DNA of 64,000 nucleotides from Hymenochaete sp. R1 (GCA_019400425.1 JAFREE010000007.1:186001-250000); one strand, 5' to 3'. Shown: positions 10,635 through 23,129, counted from the stretch's first letter. The notes: generated by a model from the letters alone, not told the origin. Translations and numbers: made by a program.

Positions 10635-13600
10635 TTAGGCGATGGCCAGCATCTTTTCGTCTTCTAACGAAATGTCTTCGCCGTCTAATACCCGTTTGAC
10701 CTTATCTTGAGACCAACCGTAGTAGTCTCCTAGCTTCTCACGGATGTGACGGAGCTGGTACTCGTTGAGCGTCGGGTCAGGATGGGCTACGGATGTGAAG
10801 TCAGAGTCAAACAGCAAGCACACGAGGTCAGACCAGTCATAAAAAGGATTCAGAAGGGGGAAAGGGATTGCATACGTTTGTGGACCGAGATGGACTGTTA
10901 TTGCAAATAATGTTGGGTGAGCATGTGAGCCAAAGGTACGGTGAAGACATGGCGAACACTAACCCTGGCAGTCCCATCTTTAGGATCGAATCGTACACTG
11001 GAGCCCGCTGTCGAAGGGTCATACCCGAATCCAAGCTTCATCATGATCTGAACGAAAGGCAGAACAAAAGATGGACGAAAAGAGAATACCAATGCACAAC
11101 CTCAATTCAGTCTCAATGAAAACGAACAAATCAGATCATGCTCTCACATCGACGAATTGGTCCCACTTCAACTGACCCTTCCTCTCCTGCGCCGTCACCC
11201 CGAATAGTCGGCGTGCATATGTATTGGTCTTCTTCGACAGCCGCGCGAACGCCGACGCAGAGTTCGCCGTCGACATTGTCTTCATGCCCAGTTCCTCGTC
11301 CTCCTCGTACACAGCCCCGGCCCCCGTTATCCGTTTGTCTTTCTCCTTATCCTTGTCTTTGTCCTCGCGCCCTATCATGCGCCTAAAACCACGCAACATC
11401 GACCGGTCCTTCTCCTCTTCCCCCTCGGCCCCGGGACGTTTCTTGACCTTCGTCTTCAGTTCGGGCAACGTCGCAAGGTACTTCCGGGCCGATTCTGCTT
11501 TTTGTTCCGTTGGGAGCGGGAGGGTCGTGGTCGAGTCGACGGCTGTGACGCTGGACGTTTCTGAACTTCGTTTCGCAGGTGTGGCCTTGGCGGCGCTGCT
11601 CTTGGACGTGATGGGCGAGATCGGGGACGGTGCGACAGACTCTGTCGTTGCGGGTGACAAGGGTGTCGCCTCATCGTCGGCAGAGGCTCCTGTCTTCTTT
11701 TTCTTTTTCTTAGATTTCTTCTTCTTCTTTTTGGCATCTTCGTCGCTCTCGTCGTCTGCATCTTCGTCCCGGGGAGCGGGGGGCTTTGACTGAGCGGTGG
11801 GTTGAGTGGCTGCTTGACCACCACCACCTTTACCAGACTTCTTCTTGGAGGACTTTCCTGCTGTTTCTTGTTTCCCGTCCGATCTGAGAGCAGTCGCAGA
11901 AGTGAAGAGGCGACCTGCGCGATTTCTGTCGTAGATGACCTTCATCAACAAACCAAAATATCGACTCACCTTTCAAGTTTGACAAGAGACTCAAGAACGG
12001 ATTGTTCTTTCTCTCGTACGCATACTTGTCGTCTGAAATGATGTTCGCATTCTCAGACATCTTGTTCATCGCCTCCCTCTCATAATAACGCAATTCTTCT
12101 TCCTCTTCCGTATCATACTCCTCCTCCGATTCCTCATCGCTTGAAGAAAAGTCCGACTCATTCGAATCGTCATCGAAATCCTCCACGTCGATATCATCTT
12201 CTGAGTTCGAGCCATTGATGAGACCTGGGATGGAGTCGTCTGAATCGTCATCGTCTGCTTTGATTGCGAGCCTTTCGACATCCTTGGTGATATCGGGTGC
12301 AGGGTCTTTCTTCTTGGCAACCAGCTTGCCTTTATCATCTGAAACGTAGACAATGCTCTTGTCCGCTACTACAATTTGATAGAACGGTTCGCGTTCTCGG
12401 GCATCGGCGAGTAGCCACAAGTGGTCGATGTCCGTTCCACTTTCACGCACGTAGTTCTGCAAATGGGAGAAAACGTATTCAATGTACAAGTCTGAGGAGT
12501 GGATAACTTTGTAACGTACAGCGTTAAGACGATCCCACGCTTTGTCAAGAGTTGCCTTGGTCTTGAGATTAGACATAGGATGAACAAGGTTGACGAAACC
12601 GGAATACTGAACAGCTGCCTTAATGGAGACGGCTTGCGCTTCTTCCCAGTACTGTAAGTCTTCATAGGTACCATCGGTCTCAAGTTTAGCTTTGTTAAGC
12701 AGCGGATCCTCCATCAATTCCATAATGCGAACAGCTTCCTGTAGAATAAAATAGAGATCGTGAGCTATCAGCAAACGCTCGATCACTCCCTAATAAAGTG
12801 AAAGAACGTACCGCAAGGTCTCCAACGGCATCCCACATAGCTTGTGGGCAACGCCGAAGCTCCTTGGGGTTCTCAGTCTCGACGGCATGTAAGCATGCGT
12901 ACAGAGCTGAGGGAGTATAAGGTGATTGCGGAAGGCAGAGCTCGATGACCGACGAGTCAAGGAACGACTTGAACATGCTCTTCAGCTCCAGAGCATCGAA
13001 CTCGACCCAGCCTTTCGCACCATCGCTTTTCTTGAAGAATTTGCCATAATGTTCTATTAGAGGACGTTAGACGAAAGTGAACGAGGAAAATCAGTCACCA
13101 TTGTCCCGAGTTGCCGTTGCGGTGACATGGTTGGAAAGGAGATAAAACACACCAGTGTTATAGACGATCAGGCGTAGCCTCTGCTGACCGACCTCCACGA
13201 GCTTCTTGAGGAGTTCATAGACTGAGAGGTAGATCTTGCGCAGTTCCGGATTAGCTTTTAACTGACTGAAGACATCACGATTTCTCAATCCACCCTCTTT
13301 GAGTTCCCAGAGGTTATCATAGATCATCGACCAGCCGGACGCCAGCATATATGCGTTGTGCACACTTTGATAACGGCAGCAGCACATTTAGACTTGGTCG
13401 AAGTTTAGTAGGAGGAAGACGACTGCGCACCAGATTCCGACTTGCTCGGCAACAAATGCCGGGACATCCATTGGAGATGGAGAGTTAGGGTCCCGCTTTG
13501 ACGGGCATTGCGCTTTAACCTCTGCCTCTAGGATGTCGTGTGCACGGTCGACTTTGTGCAGAGCGTTGACGATGTCGATATATGCTGATGTTTCGGCGTC

Positions 13601-14140
13601 AGTTAAGGCGCTTATTGTCCATTCTCAGGGAGCAAGACCTACCGTCCATCTGGGACTGTGCAATCTTCATGCATATCTCAAGGTTGAAAGGTGCCTTGAC
13701 TTGACCCTCGATAGATGCTGCTGACTCGAGATGAGCCTTTTTCAGGCACATACGATTGAGAACGATGACCTACAGTTATATAAGTTCTGTCGCCTTTTTT
13801 TCGAGCTATCCATCTCATCCTCTATTGCAAATTTTTCTCAGCCCACCGGAAACAAAATAATCGAGGCTCCATCCTCAAACCCATAAAAACCAAACGCACG
13901 AGCAAGCAACTCAAGCTTCTCTCTGCCCGTCAGCGCCTTCGTCGCCCTGACCATTTCTCCCCTCCCAAACGTGCCTCCCTTCCCATTACGAAGCAACAAG
14001 GCGCGCTGCGTCGAAGGGCTCAATATCGCGCGTTGCTTTGCCGCGTTCGAGTTGGCGATGCCCTGGGCGCCTTTACGCATTAGCGTGCTGGAGGTGGGGC
14101 CAGCAGTAATCCGGCCCTTTGGGGCGCGTTTGCTGGACAT
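10635..14140 (-). CDS. Long unknown basidiomycete protein with lysine-rich linker and HicA-like C-terminus
   Basis: The ATG at 14140 opens a basic N-terminus (MSSKRAPKGRITAGP). Several exons then encode mostly helical sequence, for example KELRRCPQAMWDAVGDLA and KAWDRLNAVRYKVIHSSDLY. An acidic Asp/Glu/Ser stretch lies at about 12270-12060 and a lysine-rich linker with runs of K at about 11740-11690. The final exons (about 11055-10635) encode a compact domain: LGFGYDPSTAGSSVRFDP, then ISVHKPHPDPTL, then LRHIREKLGDYYGW. Two GT-AG introns fall inside this domain. Its order of motifs resembles the HicA/YcfA double-stranded-RNA-binding-like fold (GF, GS-x-x-x-F, H-x-P/H-P, then a helix). The HicA catalytic His after GS is Ser here. 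I do not recognise the whole protein. The Lys-rich linker suggests nuclear or nucleic-acid contact, which is an inference. Confidence 0.6.
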
Positions 14141-14864
14141 GGTGGCCGTGGTCGTGGTTGGTGAGCAAGGAGGAGTTTGGGGGACGACATCTTGTTCTCC
14201 GAATGGTGGGCCGACACGCGCGCTAATTTATCACTCCAGGGCTCATGGACTCACGAGAATAGAACGGTGCGGACGTTAGAGATGGGCTGCAAAAAGCCTG
14301 TAATGCATGCATGCACCTCCAAAGACGCCCATGATTCGAATAACATTGTGAGCTTTACCCATGAATAGTCAGAATACTGAAGAAAAGTAAGGCTCGGAAG
14401 ATTATGAGATGCATTCATATTTGACACGGAGAGTGATACAAATATTATTGATACACCCCTTTCGATTCCAATTCCTAGAGCTGAAGATCGGTTGCCACAC
14501 TTCAGTGTTCGCTGACGTCGTTTCTCACCGAAGACACCGACAGTGGGAAAGATCCAAAGAATAGCGTACGGCGTGGTCGAAAGAGAATGATGGTCGCCGC
14601 TTAGAAACCGTCGGTAAGGCTACACCAACAGGCTGCTCATCGCGCGCGCATCCCACAAAAGCACACACGCGCACCTTTCCTTCCTTCCTCGACCTTCAAA
14701 CCCACTTTCATTCCTTTCTTCACGAGCTGAGCTCGACTTTTTCTTTTTACTCTTCTTTCCACCCTTCGTGTCGCTACTTGCTTTCAGGCTGCGCCTTTTG
14801 CCTTTCCTTCAACTTACACCGTCCTTTACCGAATCCTCAAACTCCAAGAATCTGTTCTGAAACC
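14141..14864. promoter_or_regulatory. Divergent promoter region with a pyrimidine-rich leader
   Basis: About 720 bp separate two divergent start codons. The part at about 14670-14830 is strongly C/T-rich on the plus strand, typical of a fungal core promoter and 5' leader ahead of the DUF7727 gene. No other element was recognised. Confidence 0.4.
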
Positions 14865-15514
14865 ATGGGAAACCTCATCTGGCATGACTGGGCTAGGTTC
14901 ATCAGCCTTACTGCCAGTATCTGTGAGCAAGAAGAAATTGCTGTAGAAACACCTGGATTTATTTTGGGGGATTTGTAGATGCCATTTGGGCAGGGTACTT
15001 TGGTATCTTTTACCGCAAGTTCTTCTGGGATTTCGTCGGCGGGACTTTGCGCGACCCAGGAGGGATGCAGTACGTTCATTTCCATTCGTCTCGTACCTAT
15101 CTCTTCCGCTGACTTGAATTATTTATCAGAGCACCCAAGAGCGCAGCATTCTTCGTCGCGGTCATCATCCACGCTCCGGTCGTCCAAATCCTCACCCTCA
15201 TCCTCGGATTCGTCATGCTCGCGCTCGAGTGGCCGCTCCCGCTCCTCAAAGCCACAGCCATACATCGCTCATTGATTCTTCGCCCGGTCCTGCTTCTGAT
15301 AATGTCGTTCATTTCTATATTGTTCTACCAAGTACGTTTCGTTCGTTCTTTCGTTTATCTCGAAATTGGTGCTAATATGAACTGCGATGTGAATTAGGGT
15401 ACGAACGTTGCGTTGTATTCGTTCATAGCAGCGGTAGCATATGGACGAGCGGTTTCATTGGGTGAGGAAATGGAGGAGGCAAAGGATAATAGGGGTAGAG
15501 CCGGAAGAGCGTGA
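14865..15514 (+). CDS. DUF7727-type small membrane protein
   Basis: The ATG at 14865 begins MGNLIWHDWARFISLTAS. After short introns the protein continues with AIWAGYFGIFYRKFFWDFVG, GGTLRDPGGMQ and APKSAAFFVAVIIHAPVVQ. Two long hydrophobic helices follow, and the last exon encodes ALYSFIAAVAYGRA and a charged tail ending at TGA 15512-15514. The protein is about 150 residues with about four membrane helices. The W-D-F-V-G-G-T-L-R motif after the second helix is characteristic of a small fungal membrane family catalogued as DUF7727. Function and location are unknown. Confidence 0.8.
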
Positions 15515-15858
15515 AAGTGTGGAAGGAATACACTGGTTGCTGGCCAACGCAGTGGTTTCTTGTTTTGTTCCTCTACTTCGAGTCTGAACAATCTTTCATT
15601 CCTGATTGATTGGGACTTTTCTGTGGCAAAAAAAATGCGGTCTGTTATTTTTGTAGCAATATACGCGGGGGTCGAGTGATTCGTGTTCGAATGTGTGTTT
15701 TCTACTAATCCGACTCAGTCTTTGTAAATTCTGTCGGTGCGGGCGGAAATAGTGTACAGTGCAAGTGCGGCAGGAGCTCTGTCGCCATGTCGGAGCTGTA
15801 AACTCAAACTCACCGCTCATTTGCGTCCGTCCGTCCTTCACGCTTCACGCTTTGGTTC
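15515..15858. other. Short intergenic region
   Basis: About 340 bp hold the 3' flank of the DUF7727 gene and the promoter of the Ap4A phosphorylase gene. No additional element was recognised. Confidence 0.5.
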
Positions 15859-17730
15859 ATGACCCCCACGACCACGACTGCGCATGCACTCAGAGCTCCA
15901 GAGCTATCACTGTTAAGCTTAAAGTTAAAGCCCAGACGTGCGGCGCCTTTTGTGCAACCTCGACCCAGGCCTACCAGTAGTCTCCCGTTATTAACCTATA
16001 TACCGACGGGCCAACGAACGTTCTCATTCTCTTCGTATCCATCCACGTCTACGTCCACGAGCATCTCTCGCATCACGCTCAAGTCTCTGCGTAACAGTAA
16101 CCAACATCAATATTCGCACTTACGAAATCTGCATCTGCATCTGTCAGCGAGGATGTCTTCAGTGGCACCGCCGTCATCACTGGCTACACACAAAGCTATA
16201 ATTGATGCGCTTGACGAGAGGTTCGAGGCTGCGTGCGAGGCGGGTGACGTGCTGTTCTTCCCCTCGACGGTGCATAGACACGTCGAAGCTGGTATTGAGG
16301 TGCGTCATCCTGTCCCCCCCTCCCCCCTTTCCCCGTGCCTAATTCATGCCCTGTCCTCTACTCCAATATGAATTTACCGTGTCTGATGCAATCATTATCG
16401 TTTTGTTCATCTTATCTCCACCTACGCCCAAACTCATGCACGTCTACCTCCCTTCTTTCGCTGCAGTTCCAAATCCGGCTGTGCCCCGCTCTGCGGGACA
16501 AACCAAGTATCCCCGCACCCCATTTCGAGAACGCGGACTCTGAGGTGCAGCGCAGGGCTCGCAAGGTGGATGAACCACTTGCAACGAAGCGGGATCCGTT
16601 CTTGCCGCCGTATAATACAGGGTTTATTGGGAAGCTGAAGGATGAGGGCGAGGATAAGGAGGGTTTCGTCGTTTTGGTGAGCGTTCAGTTGATCGCCGTG
16701 AATGGTCGTGGAGAGGCTCACAGTGTGTAGTTAAACAAGTACTCAGTCGTGCCAGGGCATTTTTTGATGGTGACAGAAGGTATATATTCATTTTCAGCTT
16801 TAGATTATGGCGTTCTACTCTCGATCTAACGGAGTTGTTCCATCTGAGAGTATAAAACTCAGACAGGACCACTGTACCCTGCGGAGTTGGTCCAGGCCTA
16901 TCGTCTCTTACAGGCGTCGCGAAAAGCGGGTAGAAATTATTTCGCTTTCTACAACTGTAAGTACAATACGATTTTAAAATCTGCAAAAAGACGGATCTGA
17001 TCGTATTTGTGTTTGTATTAGGTGGGGATTTGAGCGGTAAGTGGTACCCTGGCTGTATGCTGTCATTGGATTGGACTGCGGGATTGACCTTTACGTTGGA
17101 TTGACTCTGACTAGGCGCGAGTCAGCCCCATAAGCACATGCAGTTCATTCCCGAAGATGACGATGGGCCTCCCATCGAGAAGTTAGCGAGGAGACTAAAA
17201 CTTGAGTCCGATTGTGAGTAGCAAGTGCCGCCGTTAAGTGACGTTCGAGACATCGATTGACAACTATTTTTCTTGTACTAGCAAAACCCTTTACGTTCAA
17301 CGCAGTACCATACGCCATCCACGTCATGCGTTTACCCACCCATCTCGAGTCCGAATCAGACCATGACTCCCTCGAAGGGGTTCTAACAGAGACTTTCATG
17401 ACACTTTACGACTTAGCTATCTCAACGGTCCGCCAAAGCGCAGACTACCCACCCGGCCAACTATCATACAATGTGCTACTGACTCTTTGGCACATGTACG
17501 TGGTTCCTCGGCGACGAGCTGAGCATACATTGAAAGAGTCGGGAGAGGCCCTGAGTGTGAACTCGATGGCGTTTGCGGGGAAGCTGTTGGTGAAGAGTGA
17601 GGAGGAGCTGGATGCGGTGCGGAAGGAGAGCGTGCTGGAGATTTTGAGGGACGTTGGACTGGAGAAGGGGCGGGATGAGGTTGTGGAAGCGTTTGATGAG
17701 GATGGTGATGGAGGAATTGGAAGGTTATGA
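15859..17730 (+). CDS. Ap4A phosphorylase (ATP adenylyltransferase, HIT superfamily)
   Basis: The enzyme cleaves diadenosine tetraphosphate by phosphorolysis and belongs to the HIT superfamily. Visible motifs are NADSEVQRRARKVDEPLA, NKYSVVPGHFLMVTE, then EYKTQTGPLYPAELVQAY after an intron. The active-site region NCGDLSGASQPHKHMQF is split by two introns near 16970-17115, and QPHKHMQ is the H-x-H-x-Q core. The C-terminal half contains SYNVLLTLWHMYVVPR, the usual second domain. The stop is at 17730. The longest model starts at ATG 15859 and has an extra basic Ser/Thr/Arg-rich N-terminus of 98 residues. An in-frame ATG at 16153 (MSSVAPP) gives the usual cytosolic length. At least five short introns are needed. 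Confidence 0.88.
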
Positions 17731-18386
17731 CCGCTGTAGGGGTCGGATGAAGTCGGAAAGGGGTTATGTTGCAGACTAGAGTTTGTGTTGGAATGCAGAC
17801 TAGATTTACAGTTCAGAGTCGAGCTAGCTGGGGGGCTAATAATAAGAGCAGGAGCAAAGTATTGATTACATAAGGATGATCGACGCACTCGAGTCGAGTC
17901 GACTGGAAACTTTGCTCCTTCTGCTCTGCTCCTCCTTGAGTTCCTACCACTTCCTGTATGGTGACCTTGACGCTTCTACCTACGTACGTTTTTCTCTCTT
18001 TCTTTCCCTCTTACCACCATCCATCGCATGCTCACTTTTCCCCTCTTTCACAGCTACTGTTTACACTTGAACAGTTTCCTTCTCGGTCCGCTTGCTTTCC
18101 TCCGGGTCGACAGCGACAGGCCCCCTTAGAACGAACAATTCTCATATTCTCCCACTCGAACGACTCACATCTCACACCCTCTGCCACTCCATGGGATAAT
18201 TGCGTACTCTACCCAGGTTGTCTGCTGCTTCAGATACCCTGTCCCCTTCTCCTTCGGAACATAATCACTCAAAAAAACATCAGAAAAAAAGATTCGTAAA
18301 ATTATTACACAAAGTATACTTTTCGCCCCCAGCCTATTCCGTTCTTCCTCATCTTTGCCACCTTTTCTACTTTCCACTCTTTTGCA
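17731..18386. other. Intergenic region with C/T-rich promoter
   Basis: About 650 bp hold the 3' flank of the Ap4A phosphorylase gene and the promoter of the next plus-strand gene. The stretch at about 17920-18380 is rich in C and T on the plus strand. No open frame here has a recognisable motif. Confidence 0.45.
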
Positions 18387-20106
18387 ATGCACGCTCTCAG
18401 GACCCCTGCCTTCTTCAAACCGGCAAGCAGGCCGTCTTCCCCTGCGCCCAACTCAGCGACAAGCTCCTCGTCCTCCGCAGACGCTGACGGTAGCACTGCT
18501 GCGGCGACGACCGAGTCCCGCTCCGCAAATCCCCTGACTAAGAAGCTGGCGCTCTCACACTTCAGCAGGAAGCCCTCGCCCTCTCCCGCTCGTCCTGCTA
18601 CACCTTCCACGCTTGTCCAGGATGGCTCTTATCTCGAGTCTCTCAGTCTTAAATTGAGCGAGGCGGCGTCAAAGGCATTGGTCCAGCCTTTGAGCCCGGT
18701 AGTGACGCCAGATACGCTCAACGGAAAGCGTCCCATCCCGCCGGACAGGGGCCGTACATTTGGGGAACTCATTGCTGCGTGCGTATCTTCCATTCAATTT
18801 GAAAAAAATTCGCCTTCCGTTGTCGCCGTAGTATTGGTACTGACATGAATGCTTCACCATGTGTCTTTCCAGCGAATTGCGCGCAAGCAAAGGCAACGTT
18901 CACCTCCAGCGGGCCATTATTAGGCTCCTTCAAAGGCCGCTATCGGTCATTATCACAAATCTGTCTTCAGTGCTGCTGCCATTGCTGTCCTCGCCGGCAT
19001 TCCTTTCCCCAGCAGCGCCAACTGTTCAGGCGCCGAATCCGAATGCGACTCAGGCCCATGCGATTGCTGTTGCCGGTTTCGCTGGCGAGTTGTTGGATTG
19101 TCTTGATGAGTTCGAGCTTGATGCCAACCTGGACCCACGTGGAGACGGTCTGAAGACTTTCAAGGAAGGACTGACCTCGTTGATTGGAAGAGTGTACAAC
19201 CCTCTTCTGGGAGGTCTCAAGGGTGACCTCCTGCATCACATTCGGGCTCTTGAAACAGTTCATCCCTCTTCGCCGCTATCACTGCCAATCAAGCCTCCTA
19301 ACGGCAACCGTTCCGTTGCGCATCACCACCCGTCTGTCGCTTCCCTACAGACGCTGATGCCGGTCTACACGAGGGCCCTCAAGCGATACACTGCACCGAA
19401 GGTGATGCAGTCTGCTCTGGCGACATTCCTCATCTCGTCCGTTTGGGCAGCTTTGATTGCCTTGTCCCATCGGCCATCGATGCCTCGCTCGCGGTCCAAT
19501 TCCATGTCGGCAGCTTCAGCGACATCAACTTCGGCTCTCAGGAAGAAGCTGGGTGCAGGCAATATCACGCCCCCGCCTACGCCACCATCGACGCGCTTTA
19601 CGATGAAACTTCCAGGATCCCGGCCGCCGTCTCCTACCCATTCGTTGTTCCTAAGTACCGTCGCGGATGCCCGTTCGATAAATGAGCTCCTGGGACAACT
19701 TCCGAAGCCAAATGCAAGCGATGATGCTTCGCGCATTGCCCGCGAAGCGGTCGACGAAGCATTCGATGCACTGGGTGCGCTCACAGCTCTTCTTGGTGCC
19801 ATCGACTCGACGTTCGAGGTGCGCGAGGATCTCGACCTCGAACTGCTCACCGAGGGCCTCCCAGTTCTCATCGCCATGCCCGTTCTCCTGCGCTGGTCAG
19901 GTCACGGCGAGCCGCAGGTGATTCCCGCCATGCTTGGTATTGACGAGCAGGAGTACCGTGAGGGTTGCTTGTCTGGCTTTGGGCGGGCAGAAGAGTGTGA
20001 GTCGATGGTGGCACAGCGGATGGCGGAGATTTTGCATAACGACTCGACGGAGGACTTGAAGACAAAGATGGTGTTCAAGTATCTGGAGGAGAGCATTTTG
20101 CATTGA
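18387..20106 (+). CDS. Unrecognised helical fungal protein
   Basis: Two exons are joined by one GT-AG intron at about 18780-18873, giving a protein of about 540 residues. The first 100 residues are Ser/Pro/Ala-rich and probably disordered. From about residue 105 the sequence is helical, starting RTFGELIAAELRASKGNVHL and containing several Leu/Ala-rich helices. The middle contains a Ser/Pro-rich loop (about 19480-19640) with repeated SRSNS and PPTPP-like text. The C-terminal part is again helical and acidic, ending in FKYLEESILH. No catalytic or binding motif was recognised, no signal peptide is evident and there are no clear membrane spans. The long reading frame and clean splice junction support it as a real gene. 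Confidence 0.75.
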
Positions 20107-20662
20107 CTATCTCGCTCTTGTTTTGGTGCTTGCATATACGCTATAAGACTACATGGGGATGTATTTTCTTTTAGGCCTTGTCTATACGACGCCTTCCTCT
20201 CGTTCTTGAATATGGATGTGGATATGAATGGGATTCAACTCCATTTTCTTGGCTTGTTATGGAGGCGTCCCGCCTCCAATACTTTTCCGCTCCTTTCCAC
20301 CGCTATTCCACTGGGTTTTGTTCACAATAGATGTCGTATCCTCCTTGGTGACCTTTGTTGGATCTCGTCTGAGTATCTATTATCGCTCCGTCTGCGCATC
20401 GTCATACCTCTCTTCCGTGCCAGTCACAGTGCTGTGTCGTCGTATTTTATCGTACTATCTAATACAACTGGTGCTTTTCACAATACACGTTCTTACACAT
20501 GCATATACTCCCGTACATTTTTCTTCGGCACATCCGTCTGAAATAAGGGATTCAGCTTTGATCAATAAAAACCTCAAGCATGCAGCGCTTACATCTCTTA
20601 CAAGACCCACGCGTATCGCGCCTGCGCCGAACTCTCACTCACCACGCCCAACATAATCCCCA
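20107..20662. other. Convergent intergenic region
   Basis: About 560 bp lie between two 3' ends. It is T-rich on the plus strand near 20200-20530, with short frames only. It should contain both 3' untranslated regions. Confidence 0.5.
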
Positions 20663-22596
20663 CTACGTTCCCTCCTTCCCCCAGATACGCACTAACATAC
20701 TTTCCACGAGCGCCTCCGACCCGGGCGTCTCGACAATACACGGTACACCGCGGGGATGGACACGGGCAGGTGCGTCCATTTCCACCTGTACGGGCGCGGC
20801 GAAGTCATGGAGGCCTATGGTGTGTTCGATGGAGTCGAGGTGGTCGTCGGTGGGTTTACTATCTGGAGATGGGTTAGGGTTGAGATTGGGGTTGGAAGAA
20901 GGGGTGGTGGTGGTGTGGAAGTCTTGTTGGAGGGCGAGCATGGCGTCGCCTGCTTCGAACCGCCGGTCGACGACGCACATACCGCGAGTGAGTTCGCCTG
21001 TTCTGAAAAGCGGAGCGTTGGCAACGTCAGTATCGAGGCACTGAGCTTGCTCCAAGATTCAGAGTTACATTGGGAAGAGGAGGAAGGGGTGAGGGGGGAA
21101 AGGGGTGAGTACATACCTTTCAATGTCGAAGAGACTTTGATGGGCTGACCAGCCTTTGGAGAGGCGAGGAGGTTCACGGTGAAGGCGGGTTTCGTCTTCT
21201 CCTTCGGCGGAGGAAGATGGTAGAGGAGGGTTGTTCGCCGCGCACCAGACGGCGACGATGTCGTGAAGTCTGTAGTTGAGTGAGGCGGAAGGGTATTGTT
21301 ACAACATAAGACAGGGTTCCCGCTCTGCGCCTAACAAAGAAAGAGGGAAAGACAGCTCACTCCATCCCCTCCTTCCCATATCTCTCCATCACATCCCTCG
21401 TCCTCTCCAAAAATGCCGAACAAAAGTGTGCAAGCGGAGACTTCTCCTTCCCCTTCGACGGACTCACGAACGAGGCGCGCTTGAACGAAGGGTCCGCATG
21501 CGTCGCGTACACTTCGAAATTGAGCTCGTGCGGGGTAGTGATGTCGAGTGGGAGGAGAAGGAAACGAGAGAGGAGGATGGCCTGAGTGGATCCAGAGAGG
21601 AGCTCCTTGGCAGCGTAGGGGTCGGCGAAGAAGTTGACTGCGCAAAGACGAGCAGAATGTCAAGTTCGATTAGAATCGGATGGGTGGGCTATATTCAACC
21701 TTAATAAAGACGTACATTCCGCAACAGCGGTGTCATTCCCCGGAACGTCGAGCGCACCACCCATCGTAATGACCCTTCCTATCCTCTCTCTGCACGCAAC
21801 AGGATCTCGCCTCGCCAGTGTAGCAAGGTTCGTCAGCGGTCCCAAAGTGATATACGTGATACTCCGTGGTGGCCTAGCGTAGATGGCTTCGAGGACAGGT
21901 CCATACCAGTTTGAGGGGTTGCTTGATTCGTCTATGCGGAGGTATTGGGCACCGAGTTCGGTCGTAATATCTGGGTAGCGTGTGTCGATTTCACCGAGTC
22001 CGTCTCTGAGGGGCGTTCTCAGTAGCACGAACTGATGAATGAATTTGGTGAAGAACACTCACCTGCCATGAAAGTACTGCGCGCTATGGATTTCGCCTTC
22101 TAGAGGGCCTGAAGCTCCTCTGACAAGGAAAGGCTTTGATCTGAAGTTCGGGAACCGTTTTTCGTCTTCAGGGTGCTTTTCAAAGTGACGAGCCAAGGCG
22201 GTGTATAGCTTGAGGATGTTTTTACTGCGAAGTACATGTCCGTTGAGCTCCTTTCGAAGACCTCTCGATCATTATAAGCAAGACTCACTACGATGCATCG
22301 AGATCAGTGTTTCCTAGATATGCCTCATGAGCAGAGTCGGGAGACGAATCACATTCATAGTACTCACCAAACGATACGATGATTCCGATTATCTCTATCT
22401 CGGGACTCGCTAACGCATACAACCTGTATTTTGAACTTAACCCACTGACCCTATCTTCGGAAAGTCATGGGCACGAGCATACAAGGCGACGATGTCATCC
22501 ACCCCCGGATCCGTGTCAACTGGAACCCCGGACGAGGTCAGTCGCGAACAAGGCCGAAGATACAGAGGGTCTCCTACTTATGACTGGGATGGGCAT
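20663..22596 (-). CDS. Inosine/uridine-preferring nucleoside hydrolase (IUNH family)
   Basis: The enzyme hydrolyses the N-glycosidic bond of nucleosides for base salvage. Joining exon 1 (22596-22578, 19 nt) to exon 2 (22519 downwards, 37 nt) gives MPIPVI followed by DTDPGVDD, the calcium-binding Asp cluster at the start of all IUNH enzymes. Later exons give ALASPEIEIIGIIVSFGNTD, GASGPLEGEIHSAQYFHG, RSITYITLGPLTNLA and ITMGGALDVPGNDTAVAE. These include the conserved LGPLTNLA and MGG motifs. The C-terminal half carries LPLDITTPHELNF, an AVWCAANNP motif and a Pro/Asn/Ser-rich insertion. The final helix ends at a TAG at 20663-20665. About seven short introns are needed. The catalytic residues appear intact. 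Confidence 0.85.
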
Positions 22597-23123
22597 GACG
22601 ACAATTTCTCTGTCTTGCTATCAGGCTTCAGCAACTGGCACAAGAAAGAAGGAAAACTCTCGCTTGATGGTGCAGGCAGCCAAAGGCTACAGATTGTAAT
22701 CGCCGTTCGTCGACTGGCGCAAGAAACAGCCCAAAGAATAAGCTGTAAATCTTGATTATGTCAGAGTCAAATGTCCAAATAAATACATTCTAAGCCCTGG
22801 TACCGTCTTTGAAACTGGGTACTCTCCCCATCCTCTAGGTGAATAATCTTCAACTTGCGCCGCTTTGCGTAATGCTAAGATCAAATAAATCCAAATTTTC
22901 TCAGTTGCCAATACAGGTGCGAGGTCTATAAGCGTGTGCATGGTGACAGTACCAGTGGAAATCGAACACGCACCCTTTCTCTCGGATTACAAAATCGGAT
23001 AAAGACTGATCGACGCATGAAATGCTTGTCAATCACCTCACCTACACAGCATATATTCAAAACTGCGTAATAATTTCATTCACAACAACACACTGTACCT
23101 ATACAAAAAAATAAAGCTTATCA
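22597..23123. other. Intergenic region between nucleoside hydrolase and tRNA
   Basis: No supported gene is seen. A stretch at about 22950-22990 looks loosely like a tRNA T-arm but does not fold convincingly (see rejected items). Confidence 0.45.
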
Positions 23124-23129
23124 AAAAAT
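23124..23129 (-). terminator. RNA polymerase III terminator of tRNA-Leu
   Basis: On the minus strand six T residues follow directly after the discriminator base of the tRNA. This is a standard oligo-T stop for RNA polymerase III. Confidence 0.8.

Noticed and set aside
11224..11793. 189-codon plus-strand frame inside the HicA-tail gene
   Set aside because: It is the complement of the Ser/Ala/Lys-rich linker. Poly-Phe in this frame is the reverse of poly-Lys.
22950..22992. tRNA-like T-arm fragment upstream of the tRNA-Leu gene
   Set aside because: It has a weak B-box-like core only. Acceptor, D and anticodon arms cannot be folded.
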